This document shows, one piece after another, positions 34,314-44,281 of a stretch of 55,260 nt of DNA. A model generated the notes under the pieces. The model had not been told where the DNA came from, did not search any database, and saw only the letters and a program-made list of their open reading frames with translations. The translations under genes and the position numbers were made by a program. Origin of the DNA: Rickettsiales bacterium (GTDB lineage Bacteria > Bacteroidota > Bacteroidia > Cytophagales > Cyclobacteriaceae); NCBI GenBank assembly GCA_002729235.1, contig PBTY01000042.1, forward strand, positions 12,120-67,379, read 5' to 3'. How positions within the stretch are numbered: position 1 is the first letter of the stretch; each line of letters begins with the position of its first letter.

Positions 34314-35153
34314 TTATTCTACTAATCTGGATTTTAGACGATCACCCTCAATCATTTCGTCGATATCGATAAAGAAGACCATTCCATCTTCATTTCGTAT
34401 CAATCCTTTGATATAGGTCTCATCCAATGAGGTTTCAGAGACATTATCATCTGCAGGTTGGATTTTTTTGCCCAGAATAATCTGACTAACAGGCACTTCA
34501 GGCACCAAGACTCCAACGGTAAATCGCTCCGTTTTAATGACTATAGTATATTCTGATCTACCTTTTAGGTCATCACTATTTTCTACAAACCCAAGTTTGT
34601 AAGCCAAGTCCAGTGTGACCACACCTTTTCCTCTGATGGTAGCAATACCAGGAATGTATTTAGGTGCTTGTGGCATGCGGGTGATTTCAGGTGTTAGTAC
34701 TACCTCGTTAACCTTACTTATCTCAATAGCGAAGTATTCTTTCTCTACCCGAAATACAATCAGATGGACTTGTTGATCTTTTAGTTGTTTTATTTCCGTA
34801 GAGAACTTTTCGTGAAGCTTCTGACGTCTATCAAACTCTAATTTGCTCACCAGCCCTTGACGTTGCTGAGGCTTTTCCGCAGGAGCAGCTTCAAGAAAAA
34901 TCTGCTCAATCTTAGGGGCTGCAACCTTTGTTTTAACCGTAGTTCTTGTAGACTTTTTAGCCGCTGGTTTCTTTGCAGTGGCTTTCTTCGCTACAGGTTT
35001 CTTATCTACACTTTTAGCTGCTACAGCTTTCTTCGCTACCGTTTTCTTTGCTACTGTTTTTTTAACCGGTTTCTTTTCAGACTCTTCCTTCTTAGCTGGC
35101 TTTTCGGCAGAAGGCAATAAACTCTTCTTCTTTAAATTTCCCCCTAACGCCAT
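34314..35153 (-). CDS. cheW: CheW with long Lys/Ala-rich N-terminal extension
   Basis: A 279-residue protein from the ATG at 35153 (MALGGNLKKK); an in-frame TTG at 35162 would overlap parA. Residues about 20-75 form a very basic, low-complexity tail of repeated KK-x-VAKK / AKKPAAKK units, like histone H1-type bacterial tails. After a linker and a helix (about 105-125), residues 130-275 are the CheW domain (LIVFRVEKEYFAIEI, GIATIRGKGVVTLDL). CheW couples MCPs to CheA. The tail could contact DNA or the neighbouring ParA. Normal CheW is about 160 residues. Confidence 0.9.
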   Translation of the reverse strand: MALGGNLKKKSLLPSAEKPAKKEESEKKPVKKTVAKKTVAKKAVAAKSVDKKPVAKKATAKKPAAKKSTRTTVKTKVAAPKIEQIFLEAAPAEKPQQRQGLVSKLEFDRRQKLHEKFSTEIKQLKDQQVHLIVFRVEKEYFAIEISKVNEVVLTPEITRMPQAPKYIPGIATIRGKGVVTLDLAYKLGFVENSDDLKGRSEYTIVIKTERFTVGVLVPEVPVSQIILGKKIQPADDNVSETSLDETYIKGLIRNEDGMVFFIDIDEMIEGDRLKSRLVE

Positions 35154-35154
35154 A

Positions 35155-35895
35155 TCAAACAAGTTTTAATATTTCTTCGCATAACTCCATATAATCATTG
35201 GCACTATTAGAAGTAGGTGCATAACTAATGACACTTTGGCCAAATGACGGTGCTTCTGATGCTCGTACATTTGGTCGTATTTGAGTTTCAAACATTCTGA
35301 AGTCATAGTTACTATTGATATGTTCATAGACTTCAGATGATAGCTTTCTTCTTCTATCCACCATTACAGGCAATATACCTAGAACACTCAACTCCGGGTT
35401 CACAGATTGCTTGATTTTTTGCAATGTTTCTGATATCAAATCCAATCCTTGCAAGCTCAACACTTCCATCAACATCGGCACGATTACGTATTTACTTACA
35501 GCTAACGCATTAATAGTTAAAAGAGATAAGGAAGGAGGGCAATCAATAATAACAAAATCATATCCGTCTACTTTCTCTAATAAATATTTTAACCTGTATT
35601 CTCTGTCTTCTACATCTACCAGGGAGAGCTCCACATCAGCCAAACTAATGGATGCAGGAATTACATCCATACCTTCCCTTTCCACAATAACTTCCAACAA
35701 ATCAGCATCTCCGTACAACACATCCGCAATGCTTTTGTCGATATCTACCACACCCAAAGAATAAGTTAAGCTACCTTGAGGATCCATGTCTATCAACAGG
35801 ATTCTCTTTCCATGTAGCTCCAGAGCTTTTGCCAGGTTGATGGTACTTGTGGTTTTTCCCGTTCCTCCTTTTTGATTCACTACGGAAACAATCAT
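35155..35895 (-). CDS. ParA/Soj-family ATPase
   Basis: A 246-residue Walker ATPase: deviant Walker A QKGGTGKTTSTINLA with the signature Lys, LLIDMDPQGSLT, and DFVIIDCPPSLSLLT. Full ParA fold, but no ParB is nearby. First gene of the cheW-cheB-cheA operon (one base before the cheW ATG), which points to partitioning or positioning of chemoreceptor arrays, as with ParC in Vibrio and PpfA in Rhodobacter. A chromosome-partition role is less likely in this context. Confidence 0.88.
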   Translation of the reverse strand: MIVSVVNQKGGTGKTTSTINLAKALELHGKRILLIDMDPQGSLTYSLGVVDIDKSIADVLYGDADLLEVIVEREGMDVIPASISLADVELSLVDVEDREYRLKYLLEKVDGYDFVIIDCPPSLSLLTINALAVSKYVIVPMLMEVLSLQGLDLISETLQKIKQSVNPELSVLGILPVMVDRRRKLSSEVYEHINSNYDFRMFETQIRPNVRASEAPSFGQSVISYAPTSNSANDYMELCEEILKLV

Positions 35896-36115
35896 AACTG
35901 GTATTTTAGGTCTAGGTTTTATTGGTTAATGATCTCTCTAAATATCATTGATAAAGAATCACTCAGAAGTTATGAATTTCTATCAATGAATTTAAACTAG
36001 TGCTTGATAAACATACCAACAAAATGTCTGTATACCCTAATAGATTCGTCCAATCATGAAAAAATCTGGATAGACAGGTAGGATTGATTATAGACCAATC
36101 CAGAGGTTTGTAATA

Positions 36116-36141
36116 AAAAAAGGTCTCCATAAATAGAGACC
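36116..36141 (-). terminator. Intrinsic terminator after the 57-residue ORF
   Basis: On the minus strand GGTCTC (36141-36136), an 8-base loop, GAGACC (36127-36122), then six T (36121-36116). It separates the small gene from parA. The gap 35896-36115 contains no gene. Confidence 0.72.
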
Positions 36142-36170
36142 CTTCCTTCTGTATTGTTCAACGACAAATT

Positions 36171-36344
36171 TTAGTTGAAAAGTTGAGTTGATTTTCTAGA
36201 AGCTACGTGAACTTTAAAAAACTTCTCACACTCTTCATGTGATCCTACAAAGACCACAGTATTTCCTTTCTTCACAAGGTACTGTTCTAGAGATTCGTCG
36301 TAGGCTAATCTCACAGCAAACCTATTCTTCAACGACTTTAACAT
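36171..36344 (-). CDS. Small 57-residue protein of unknown function
   Basis: An ATG at 36344 opens a 57-codon frame to TAA at 36171: MLKSLKNRFAVRLAYDES at the N-terminus, GNTVVFVGSHEECEKFF in the centre, and a basic C-terminus (RKSTQLFN). The mixed strand/helix pattern and the following terminator make it look like a real gene. It lies between parA and the SiaC-like gene, 43 nt from the latter's stop. Function unknown. Confidence 0.6.
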   Translation of the reverse strand: MLKSLKNRFAVRLAYDESLEQYLVKKGNTVVFVGSHEECEKFFKVHVASRKSTQLFN

Positions 36345-36387
36345 TTATCTAATAATGGATTGTATAGTGAATTCTAATATTGGATAC

Positions 36388-36789
36388 TTAAGAGGCCTGA
36401 GCTACACTATTTGAATAAGTAGCGAAACCAGGGATAAAATTGAATTTAGCATCTAATAGATCTTGAAAATCTTCTCCGCACTCTAGCATATCATCATCGT
36501 CCTCCTCGTAGTGCCAGTTAATAACAATTCTCAATCCTTGCTCTTCCATAGCCTTCAATCTCTTGAGTATATCGAAGATGCATTTAGCAGAACTAGTATT
36601 AAACATCGTCATTTTAAAGTCAGCTTTGATACCTCCTCTTGTTGCTTTGATTGAGTTCAATATTTTCATCAGAGGTTGATAAAAAGCAACGCTATTATCT
36701 GGACTGGACATGCCTGATAATACCAATCGACCTTTTCTTGGGTCGAATATTATCTCTGGCGTAAGATGGGTTTTTCTGATAAATAACAT
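36388..36789 (-). CDS. SiaC-like (DUF1987) regulatory phosphoprotein
   Basis: A 133-residue protein with the DUF1987 pattern: HLTPEIIFDPRKGRLVLSGM, VAFYQPLM, FKMTMFNTSSAKCIFDIL and INWHYEEDDDDMLECGEDF. In Pseudomonas SiaC the phosphorylated Thr lies in the NTSS-type segment, preserved here. SiaC cycles between phosphorylated and free forms under SiaB kinase and SiaA (SpoIIE-type) phosphatase to control diguanylate cyclases. A SpoIIE phosphatase is encoded at 24923-25702; no SiaB or cyclase is present in the window. Confidence 0.75.
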   Translation of the reverse strand: MLFIRKTHLTPEIIFDPRKGRLVLSGMSSPDNSVAFYQPLMKILNSIKATRGGIKADFKMTMFNTSSAKCIFDILKRLKAMEEQGLRIVINWHYEEDDDDMLECGEDFQDLLDAKFNFIPGFATYSNSVAQAS

Positions 36790-36912
36790 AAACGATGATC
36801 TAAATAGCTAAATTCTATAATGCAAGGATACGAATGTTAGCAAAGGTTGTCATCTTACTTTCGTTGAATGGGCACATTTACTTGATGAGCGAGGCTAATA
36901 AACCTTAAAGGC

Positions 36913-39570
36913 CTATATATCAACTGCTAATTGCGGATATTTCTTTTTCAAGTCATCCACAAGTCCCTTTTCCTCAATCTGATAGCCTTCTACTCTTCGC
37001 TGAATTCCAAGTAAACCGTAATCTTCAAACTCAGGAATGTATATAGGCAACTTCCTAATGAACCAATAAGTATCCTGTCCTTTAAGTAATACTTTTTCGA
37101 GACTAATAGACTGCTGCTTTTGCTTAATTAACTCATTTTCAATACTCCAGTATTTCTCTGCAGTCGTCCTGTCAAAGAAATCAAATGAATCTTTTCCAAT
37201 AATGTCTTTAATCTCTGCACCATAACTATCGGCAGCAACATTATTGATCAGATACAACTTACCATCCGGTCTTTTCACTTCCACCTTTTCTTCTAGCTGA
37301 TTGATAATGTCTACAAACAACTCATTCTGCTTATTGATGGCATCAAGATTCTGCTCAATGATTTGTTCCTTTTCTTTCAGCATATCGGCACGTTGTGTCG
37401 ATTTCAACTCAGCTTGTTTCAGATCTGTGATATCACGCGTAATTCCGAAGGTCCCAATAATCTCTCCGTTAATATTTTTAAAGGGCAGCTTGGTAGTAGA
37501 CACATAAGCAATGGTTCCATCATTTCTATCTTCCTTTTCTACCAGATTTACCAAAGGTTTACCTGTTTTTATAATTTCTTGCTCGTCATTCAATGCCTTT
37601 TTGGCATGTTCTCCAAAGAAATCAAAATCTGATTTACCTAAAATATCCTGAGCGCCATTTTTCTTATGCAGCTTGACAAGTGAATCACTAACCCTGGTGA
37701 ACTTACTATTGATGTCTTTGAAATAGATAAGGTCAGGCAAGTTCTGAAGCAGAGCATCTAAAAAGGCCTTTTCCTTTTCAAATTTCTCACGCATATTGTA
37801 CAATGCACTATTTCCTTCCTGGCCACTTAACTTCACCATGGAGATCCCTTCTCTGAACTCTTCTGCTACATTGGCTAGAAATGCGGTGCGCTCACCAAAA
37901 TTGGTCATTCCAGAAGATAGCTCCGTCGCAGAACTGGCCACCTCCTCGGTACCTGCCGCTGTTTGTTCTGCAATGACAACTATACTCTCTGTGATAGCAA
38001 CCACTTCATTGATACTAGTTATCTGAGAATTTGCAGCTACCAAAATCTCCTCCGAATGATGAAGCGTATTGTTTGAAGACTCAAACATTTCTTTAAACGA
38101 TTCCGATGCCTGCAATGAAGTTCCTTCACCTTCTTTTACAAGGTCTCGCATTTGGGTGATGACAGAAGCTGCCTCAGTGGTGTCAGTCTGAACACTTTTC
38201 ACCAATTCTTCAATCTCTTTTGCTGACCTGCGAGAGTCTTCTGCCAGCTTTCTAATCTCCTCTGCCACCACAGCAAAACCGCGACCGGCATCACCGGCCT
38301 GAGCAGCTTCAATTGCCGCATTGAGTGCTAACAAGTTTGTCTGTGAGGCTATCTCGGTAATAACGCCAAGTACCCTGGTAATTTCTTTTGATCGCTCAGT
38401 CAATATTTGCATAGAGCCATCGGTTTTTTCTGAATGTGTAGAGATCTCTCTCATGCTACGAACCATCTCCTCCACAATGCCTATTCCTCTTTCACTAAGT
38501 TCAGCTCCTCTTTTTGCTGTGCTATTAATAGCCTCAGACTTCTCAACCATGCCTTTGGATGCTTTCAATATTCCCTCTACGAGATTGGAAGACTCATCTA
38601 CTTTAGCTAGCTGACTTTGAGCTCCATGACTCATTTCACCAATAGCAGAAGCGATCTCATTGGTATTATTCCTCATCTCCTCACCTGTAACTTCCATTTC
38701 TGATGCTGAGTCATCAATTGTATTGACATTACGGGCAATCGTATTGAGTAAAGAATCCAGATTATTTAAAGCTAAATTGAGATTATCAGTAATCATCTTA
38801 ATATCTCCATGAGCTTCATCTTCATACCTTAATGTAAGATCACCTTTAGCCATTGCTCCTAGAATATTATTGATCGAGAAAAATGGTTGCGAAACACTCT
38901 CGAGCAAATCATTGATGGATTCCGAAAGCCTCAACCATGCCCCAGATTTATCAGTGCTATTAACCCTTGCTTTTAGATTACCTTCTTCACCAGCTACTTT
39001 CACCACAAAATTGGTTTCGCCGATGATCTGACTCAGGTTTTCCTTCATTTCAATCAGAGATTGCCCCAGGACATCATTTTCATTTTTCACCTCGAAATCC
39101 TCATCAAAATTCCCACTTTTGATATTATCTGCTAACTGGGACATTCTGCGAAGAAAACCTAAATGGGACATCAATGCGCGAGTGATACTACCAATCTCAT
39201 CTGAACGATGATCTGTTTTCAACTCACCAAAATCCACTTTAACATCACCAAGAGCCATCAGTTTAATCCTCTTAATCATTCGATAGAGCGGATGATGTAC
39301 TTTGTGATAGGTCCAGTGCATCCCCAAATAAAACTGTGCTATAATAAAAGGTGAAGCATAAACAAAATAGATGAATCCAAATTTACCTGCAGCAAAGGAT
39401 ACTACGGATAGTTCGGCCGCTATGACGGTAAGGATCATACATATTCTGAAAAGAAATGATCCTTTGAAGTTTTTATAAATTATAGATAGGCTTACTATGG
39501 TAATAAGAATAACATAGCCTGTGATTTTAAGAATATCAATCACATCAGCGGAAAGAAAATCATCATTCAT
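36913..39570 (-). CDS. Methyl-accepting chemotaxis protein with poly-HAMP and C-terminal PAS domains
   Basis: An 885-residue protein from the ATG at 39570 (a TTG at 39594 is in frame). Three hydrophobic segments occur within the first 90 residues with no large periplasmic domain. Several HAMP-like units follow at about 95-285 ([27 protein letters not shown]). The signalling hairpin tip is [28 protein letters not shown] (about residues 408-435, quoted part only the core). After the signalling domain come two PAS domains, about 600-720 and 745-865. PAS modules placed after the hairpin are unusual and suggest cytoplasmic sensing. Confidence 0.9.
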   Translation of the reverse strand: MNDDFLSADVIDILKITGYVILITIVSLSIIYKNFKGSFLFRICMILTVIAAELSVVSFAAGKFGFIYFVYASPFIIAQFYLGMHWTYHKVHHPLYRMIKRIKLMALGDVKVDFGELKTDHRSDEIGSITRALMSHLGFLRRMSQLADNIKSGNFDEDFEVKNENDVLGQSLIEMKENLSQIIGETNFVVKVAGEEGNLKARVNSTDKSGAWLRLSESINDLLESVSQPFFSINNILGAMAKGDLTLRYEDEAHGDIKMITDNLNLALNNLDSLLNTIARNVNTIDDSASEMEVTGEEMRNNTNEIASAIGEMSHGAQSQLAKVDESSNLVEGILKASKGMVEKSEAINSTAKRGAELSERGIGIVEEMVRSMREISTHSEKTDGSMQILTERSKEITRVLGVITEIASQTNLLALNAAIEAAQAGDAGRGFAVVAEEIRKLAEDSRRSAKEIEELVKSVQTDTTEAASVITQMRDLVKEGEGTSLQASESFKEMFESSNNTLHHSEEILVAANSQITSINEVVAITESIVVIAEQTAAGTEEVASSATELSSGMTNFGERTAFLANVAEEFREGISMVKLSGQEGNSALYNMREKFEKEKAFLDALLQNLPDLIYFKDINSKFTRVSDSLVKLHKKNGAQDILGKSDFDFFGEHAKKALNDEQEIIKTGKPLVNLVEKEDRNDGTIAYVSTTKLPFKNINGEIIGTFGITRDITDLKQAELKSTQRADMLKEKEQIIEQNLDAINKQNELFVDIINQLEEKVEVKRPDGKLYLINNVAADSYGAEIKDIIGKDSFDFFDRTTAEKYWSIENELIKQKQQSISLEKVLLKGQDTYWFIRKLPIYIPEFEDYGLLGIQRRVEGYQIEEKGLVDDLKKKYPQLAVDI

Positions 39571-39635
39571 AACATTGTAATCATATGTACCCAATTGAAT
39601 CAGAGGGGTTCATTCAATTGGGAGGTTAACTGCTA

Positions 39636-40166
39636 TTAATTCTCGATCATTTCTAATATATCTATCAAAATGATCATGTCTCCATCTACTTTCACAATAC
39701 CTTTGATAAACTGATCTGTAGCCGAGAGATTCTTGATGACTGCAGCAGAAGTATTGATCTGGGATTTGTTCACCACAATAGTATCTGGAACCTGAGCTAC
39801 TACCATTCCAGCATAAACAAGTGAATCCTTTAGTACAATAACAAATGAGGCGTCCAGGTCTATATCCGACTTATAATCCAGATTCAATCGCTTGGCAAGA
39901 TCGGTAATAGCTATTACATTCCCTCTTATATTGCCAACACCAAGAATGTAATCTGCAGATTGAGGAATTGGCGCTATCGGAGGAAGTTTTACAACTTCTT
40001 TTACCTTCTCAATTGAGATGGCATACTTCTCTTTTCCCAAAGGGAAAACCACAAGAACTTCTCGCTCTTCGATTTCTCGTTTGTCATCAATCTCTTGATT
40101 TAAGGCGGCCAACTCCGCCTTCTCTACCCAACTAGATTCAGGATTGATTTTTTGCTCAGTTTGCAT
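39636..40166 (-). CDS. cheW: Chemotaxis coupling protein CheW
   Basis: A 176-residue CheW without the basic tail of its paralogue. Key pattern: LVVFPLGKEKYAISIEKVKEVV, DYILGVGNIRGNVIAITDL, VVAQVPDTIVV, KGIVKVDGDMIILIDI. An N-terminal 35-residue acidic helix precedes the domain. It sits between two MCP genes (17 nt after one), so it may serve these receptors. Confidence 0.94.
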   Translation of the reverse strand: MQTEQKINPESSWVEKAELAALNQEIDDKREIEEREVLVVFPLGKEKYAISIEKVKEVVKLPPIAPIPQSADYILGVGNIRGNVIAITDLAKRLNLDYKSDIDLDASFVIVLKDSLVYAGMVVAQVPDTIVVNKSQINTSAAVIKNLSATDQFIKGIVKVDGDMIILIDILEMIEN

Positions 40167-40182
40167 GTATCCAGGTCGTGTG

Positions 40183-42699
40183 TTACTTCAATCTAAATTT
40201 ACTTAATCTTTCTATTAGCTCATTGGCTACATCCGATAGACTTTGAGAGCGATCCACATAATTATCCATACCCGCAGACAACTCTGTTGCAGAACTAGCT
40301 ATTTGCTCTGTTCCTGCGGCTGTTTCTTCTGCAATAACAACCACTGATTCAGTGATGGTCACAACATTCTTAATGGAATCTATTTGTTGTTGTACTCTCT
40401 TTCTGATTTCTTCAGTCATCAATAGTGTTTTAGACGATGACTCAGTGATTTCTGTGAAGGCTTCTGAAGCAAAATTGGTAGCGTCTTCTCCACTCTTCAC
40501 ACTGTTTTTCATCATATCGATTGCTGTAGCGGCTGTGCTCACATCATTTTGAACATCGCTAACAAGTTGTTCAATATCCTTAGCTGATCGCTTACTATCC
40601 TCAGCCAACTTTCTAATTTCCTCAGCGACTACCGCAAAACCACGTCCGGCATCACCTGCCTGAGCTGCCTCAATTGCGGCATTCAGTGCTAAAAGGTTCG
40701 TTTGAGAAGCAATCTCTGTAATGACACCTAGGGCTTTCGAAATCTCATTCGAACGCTTGGTCAATACCTGTATGGAGTCGAAAGTATCCGATGAAAACGC
40801 TGCAATATCTCGCATACTAAACCCAACCTTTTTCACAAGGCTCAAACCTTGTTCACTACTTGCCACCCCTGCTTCTGCAGCACTGTTAATGCTGTCTGAT
40901 TGCTCACCCATCTCATTAGATGATCTCAATATACCTTCCACTAATGAAGAAGACTCATCTACTTTCACCACCTGGTTTTGTGCCCCATTAGACATTTCAG
41001 AGATGGACGAAGCTATTTCCCTGGTGTTAATAGTCATCTCTTCACTGACTGCCAACATCTCCTGAGAGGATTCAGCCACTGTCATAGCAACACCAAGAAT
41101 ACTCTCAATTAATTCATTGATATTGTCCAATGCCTTGTTAAAACTAGTGGCCATTACCTGCACATCACCTTTAGCGTTGGCATCGTATCGTATGGTCAAA
41201 TCTCCTTCAGACATGGCATTCACCATCGCATTGATTTTACTAAAAGGAGTTGAAACTGTATCCAATAAGTTGTTGATGGACTCACTCAGATCTCTCCATG
41301 CTCCTTCTTCCCAGTCTCCTTCCATGCGAGCGCTCATGATCTCACCATTTTCACCTGCTTTTTCGATCACACTTCTAGTTTCTTTGCTGAGAAGCTGTAG
41401 GTTTTCTCGCATCGTAATCAAGGAGTAACCTAGCATGTCATTATCACCGGAGATATTGAACTCAGAATTGAGATTACCTTTACCTATTTCATAGGAGAAA
41501 TTCGCTTTTCTAATCAGATCATCCATCAACTTATTTGCGGATTCGGCAAGCTCTCCCAATTCATCTTTAGACTGTATTTTTAACCTATTATTACCAGAAA
41601 GATCTCCTTCTGCCAACTTAGTCAATAAGAAACTAGCTTTTTCCAATGAGTGAGCCAATCCTGAAGATATCCAATAGGTAACTCCTAATAGCAAAGCCAA
41701 ACCGATGAATCCAAAAATGAGTGTATTTAAAAACGCTGAATTAAAATCAGCCGTAATTTCAGATACAGGAACTACAAAACCAGCCGACCAAGGGAAACTC
41801 GATTTACCAACTGGAATAGAGGCAAATGAGACGTAAACGTCTTCTCCCATATCCTCATCATATACTGTGTAGGAAAAAGATTCTCCGTTTTTAATTTTCG
41901 CATGAACATCATATTCACTCTTCTTAACAATACTCAAAGAATCCATCGATTGACTGAACAACTCATGTTTTTTGTGAGCAATGATTACTCCCTCGTTTGA
42001 CAACAAAAAGGCAAAACCAGTTTCATAAAAATCCACCTCAGAGATTCCTTTAAAATCATCCACAGTCATATCCGTCCCTACAACACCCGCAAATTTTCCA
42101 TCGAGCTCTATGGTCATAGTTGGAGACACACCAAGTAAAGAATCGGTAGAACCAGATTCATAATCATAGTCCTCATACCAATAGGGCTCAGATAGCTTTT
42201 CTGAATGCTCTCTGAAATTTTTCAAAAACCAGTAAATCCCAGAGGTAGGATCACCATTTAAATTGGCTGTCTCCTCAGAAGACCTGACCTGACCATCCCT
42301 TAAATAAGTATTGTATCTCTCACGACCGTACTCTTTGGTATATCCCTCTTCAATAGCCCAGAGCTGCCAACTCATCCAGGCGGCATCATATTTTGGATAT
42401 TCTTTAACGATATTCTTAAAAAACTCTCCTCTTATTTTATCTCGCAGAGGTTTATCTAGAGTTGTTAAAACTTCAACTGCATTCTTCATACTACGAGCCA
42501 CTGCCATATCAGCATCAAGCAACGCTTTAATCTCATTTGCTTTTTGGTGGGCATATGAGTCAGCAAGTTTTTCAGCTTCCTTTATAGCATTAGATCGTAA
42601 GTTATAACTGATGTACCCTATAGAAACGACGTATATTAGTACCGTCAGTCCCACCACCAGATACATCATTTTTTGTCTAATAGTCAGGTTGTAATTCAT
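40183..42699 (-). CDS. Methyl-accepting chemotaxis protein with dCache domain
   Basis: An 838-residue receptor. Membrane segment about 10-30, periplasmic double Cache domain about 35-320 ([44 protein letters not shown]), second membrane segment about 328-348, then HAMP and further HAMP-like repeats ([28 protein letters not shown]) and the signalling domain with tip [19 protein letters not shown]. Cache domains bind small metabolites such as amino or organic acids; the ligand is unknown. First gene of the MCP-cheW-MCP block. Gap 42700-42883 holds no gene. Confidence 0.93.
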   Translation of the reverse strand: MNYNLTIRQKMMYLVVGLTVLIYVVSIGYISYNLRSNAIKEAEKLADSYAHQKANEIKALLDADMAVARSMKNAVEVLTTLDKPLRDKIRGEFFKNIVKEYPKYDAAWMSWQLWAIEEGYTKEYGRERYNTYLRDGQVRSSEETANLNGDPTSGIYWFLKNFREHSEKLSEPYWYEDYDYESGSTDSLLGVSPTMTIELDGKFAGVVGTDMTVDDFKGISEVDFYETGFAFLLSNEGVIIAHKKHELFSQSMDSLSIVKKSEYDVHAKIKNGESFSYTVYDEDMGEDVYVSFASIPVGKSSFPWSAGFVVPVSEITADFNSAFLNTLIFGFIGLALLLGVTYWISSGLAHSLEKASFLLTKLAEGDLSGNNRLKIQSKDELGELAESANKLMDDLIRKANFSYEIGKGNLNSEFNISGDNDMLGYSLITMRENLQLLSKETRSVIEKAGENGEIMSARMEGDWEEGAWRDLSESINNLLDTVSTPFSKINAMVNAMSEGDLTIRYDANAKGDVQVMATSFNKALDNINELIESILGVAMTVAESSQEMLAVSEEMTINTREIASSISEMSNGAQNQVVKVDESSSLVEGILRSSNEMGEQSDSINSAAEAGVASSEQGLSLVKKVGFSMRDIAAFSSDTFDSIQVLTKRSNEISKALGVITEIASQTNLLALNAAIEAAQAGDAGRGFAVVAEEIRKLAEDSKRSAKDIEQLVSDVQNDVSTAATAIDMMKNSVKSGEDATNFASEAFTEITESSSKTLLMTEEIRKRVQQQIDSIKNVVTITESVVVIAEETAAGTEQIASSATELSAGMDNYVDRSQSLSDVANELIERLSKFRLK

Positions 42700-42883
42700 A
42701 ATTGGTTGTGATTAAGAGTGTTCTCAAAATCATTTCTGGGTCGTATAATCCCCTAAATAACAGCATTCTATCCACATCAACATAGCGATTCGATCTAAGG
42801 GGTATAATCTTCTACTGAGTGTGGTTGTTAGATGTTAAATGGTAATCATACAAATCTTGGCTAATAAAGTTATTAATACTAAC

Positions 42884-43465
42884 TCATGCCTCCGGGGTAT
42901 CCTCACCTTTTTCGATTAACGCACACAATTTGTCATACCAATCTTGTCCAAAGCGCCTAATAAGAGCACCTTCAAGGAACTTATATACCGGTACGGCCAA
43001 TTCTGCTCCAAGATCACATGCAGGAGAACAGATATCCCATCGATCATAATTCAGCGCTAGAAATTCATGAAGTTTAGCGACTCTTATTGGGTATAAATGG
43101 CATGAGATTGGCTTCTGAAAATCAGTCTTCCCATCCTTCCAGGCTTGCTCAATTCCACACTTCAATATTTTCTGTTCGTCATAATATGCGAAAGCACATT
43201 CTTTGTTGTCTATGGTAGTTGTACTAAAATCACCTTCTTCATCTAACAAGTATGGACCATGTTGCTCCAAAGCAGCTATTGCCTCTTTAGATAAGTAAGG
43301 TTTCACCACTTCAACTACTTCTTCTATTAAAGGAAGTTCATCCTTTTCTAAAGGAGCTCCAAGATCACCCTCCACACAACAAGCTCCCTTGCATTTATCA
43401 AGATTACAAACAAAGAAGCGCTCCTTGATCTCACTGGAAACCAATGTATTATCCAACTGTATCAT
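42884..43465 (-). CDS. DUF3109-family cysteine-rich protein
   Basis: A 193-residue protein. CNLDKCKGACCVEGDLGAPL, then ECAFAYYD, LKCGIEQAWKDGKTDFQKPISCHLYPIR and DICSPAC give at least eight conserved Cys in the DUF3109 arrangement (related to the YkgJ zinc/iron-chelating group). Expected to bind metal ions or an iron-sulfur cluster. Single-gene unit, divergent from yceI. Function in vivo is not established. Confidence 0.85.
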   Translation of the reverse strand: MIQLDNTLVSSEIKERFFVCNLDKCKGACCVEGDLGAPLEKDELPLIEEVVEVVKPYLSKEAIAALEQHGPYLLDEEGDFSTTTIDNKECAFAYYDEQKILKCGIEQAWKDGKTDFQKPISCHLYPIRVAKLHEFLALNYDRWDICSPACDLGAELAVPVYKFLEGALIRRFGQDWYDKLCALIEKGEDTPEA

Positions 43466-43588
43466 AATAAATCCTAATCTAATCGAATCACAAAGTTATT
43501 TGAAACAAGACGAGAACAGGAAAGAATATTTTTTTTCAAAAAAAAAGAAACCCTTTTCTTAGAAATGCGTTAACCTTGCAACAACATA

Positions 43589-43598
43589 TATGTACATA
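43589..43598. repeat. 10-bp palindrome TATGTACATA before yceI
   Basis: A perfect palindrome inside an alternating purine-pyrimidine stretch 35-44 bp before the yceI start. Possible operator; chance is not excluded. Confidence 0.3.
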
Positions 43599-43632
43599 CA
43601 TATAAACAACTTTGAAATAACGAAAAAAGACT

Positions 43633-44211
43633 ATGTTACAATCATTATTAATTTCATTATCCCTAATGGTTTCTTCTGGTGAAGGAATTAAGGCAGCTTA
43701 CACAGTAGATACAGAAAAGAGCACCGTAGAGTGGTTTGCAGAAAAAGTTACTGGAGAGCACAATGGTACTGTTACTTTGAAAAGTGGTGAATTTGCTTTC
43801 GCTGATGGTAAATTGACTGGAGGTTCATTCATCGTAGACATGACTACTATTGATAACACTGACCTTGAAGGTGAGTGGAAAGACAAATTAGTAGGTCACT
43901 TAAAGTCTGATGACTTCTTTGGTGTTGAGACGTATCCTACAGCTACTTTCACTATGAAAAGCGCTAAGAAACAAGGTGGTAACAAGTACCTGGTATCAGG
44001 AGACATGACTATCAAAGGAATTACTAAATCTATTGAATTCCCAGCTGAGGTTGTTGTTGCCGGTGATCAGGTAATCGCTACTGCTACTTTGACAATCGAT
44101 AGATCAAAATACAATGTAAAATATGGTTCTGGTAGCTTCTTTGAAAACTTAGGCGACAAGACCATTTATGATAACTTCGATCTTAAAATCAAAATCGTAA
44201 GTTCTAAGTAA
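43633..44211 (+). CDS. YceI-family periplasmic protein
   Basis: A 192-residue protein with a signal peptide (about 1-21) and one YceI lipocalin-like domain: YTVDTEKSTVEWFAEKV, GGSFIVDMTTIDNTD, LKSDDFFGVETYPTATF and TIKGITKSIEFPA. The fold is an eight-strand barrel that binds isoprenoid lipids. Role in vivo uncertain. Followed by a good terminator shared with thiL. Confidence 0.94.
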   Translation: MLQSLLISLSLMVSSGEGIKAAYTVDTEKSTVEWFAEKVTGEHNGTVTLKSGEFAFADGKLTGGSFIVDMTTIDNTDLEGEWKDKLVGHLKSDDFFGVETYPTATFTMKSAKKQGGNKYLVSGDMTIKGITKSIEFPAEVVVAGDQVIATATLTIDRSKYNVKYGSGSFFENLGDKTIYDNFDLKIKIVSSK

Positions 44212-44241
44212 TTAGTTAAAAATCAGGTAAATAGGTTAGGA

Positions 44242-44280
44242 AAAGCCGTTCGCTGAAAAGTGAACGGCTTTATTATTTTT
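44242..44280 (+). terminator. Terminator after yceI, between convergent genes
   Basis: 10-bp stem AAAGCCGTTC (44242-44251) / GAACGGCTTT (44262-44271), then TATTATTTTT. The A-run on the other side makes it usable for thiL too. Confidence 0.85.
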
Positions 44281-44281
44281 A

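Noticed and set aside
34857-35169. Plus-strand frames rich in Phe/Leu/Arg opposite the CheW tail
   Set aside because: They are complements of the Lys/Ala-rich repeat and not credible as membrane proteins.
42745-42810. CCCCTAA and TAAGGGG-like segments upstream of the dCache MCP gene
   Set aside because: Arms are short, imperfect and 45 bp apart; not convincing as an operator.
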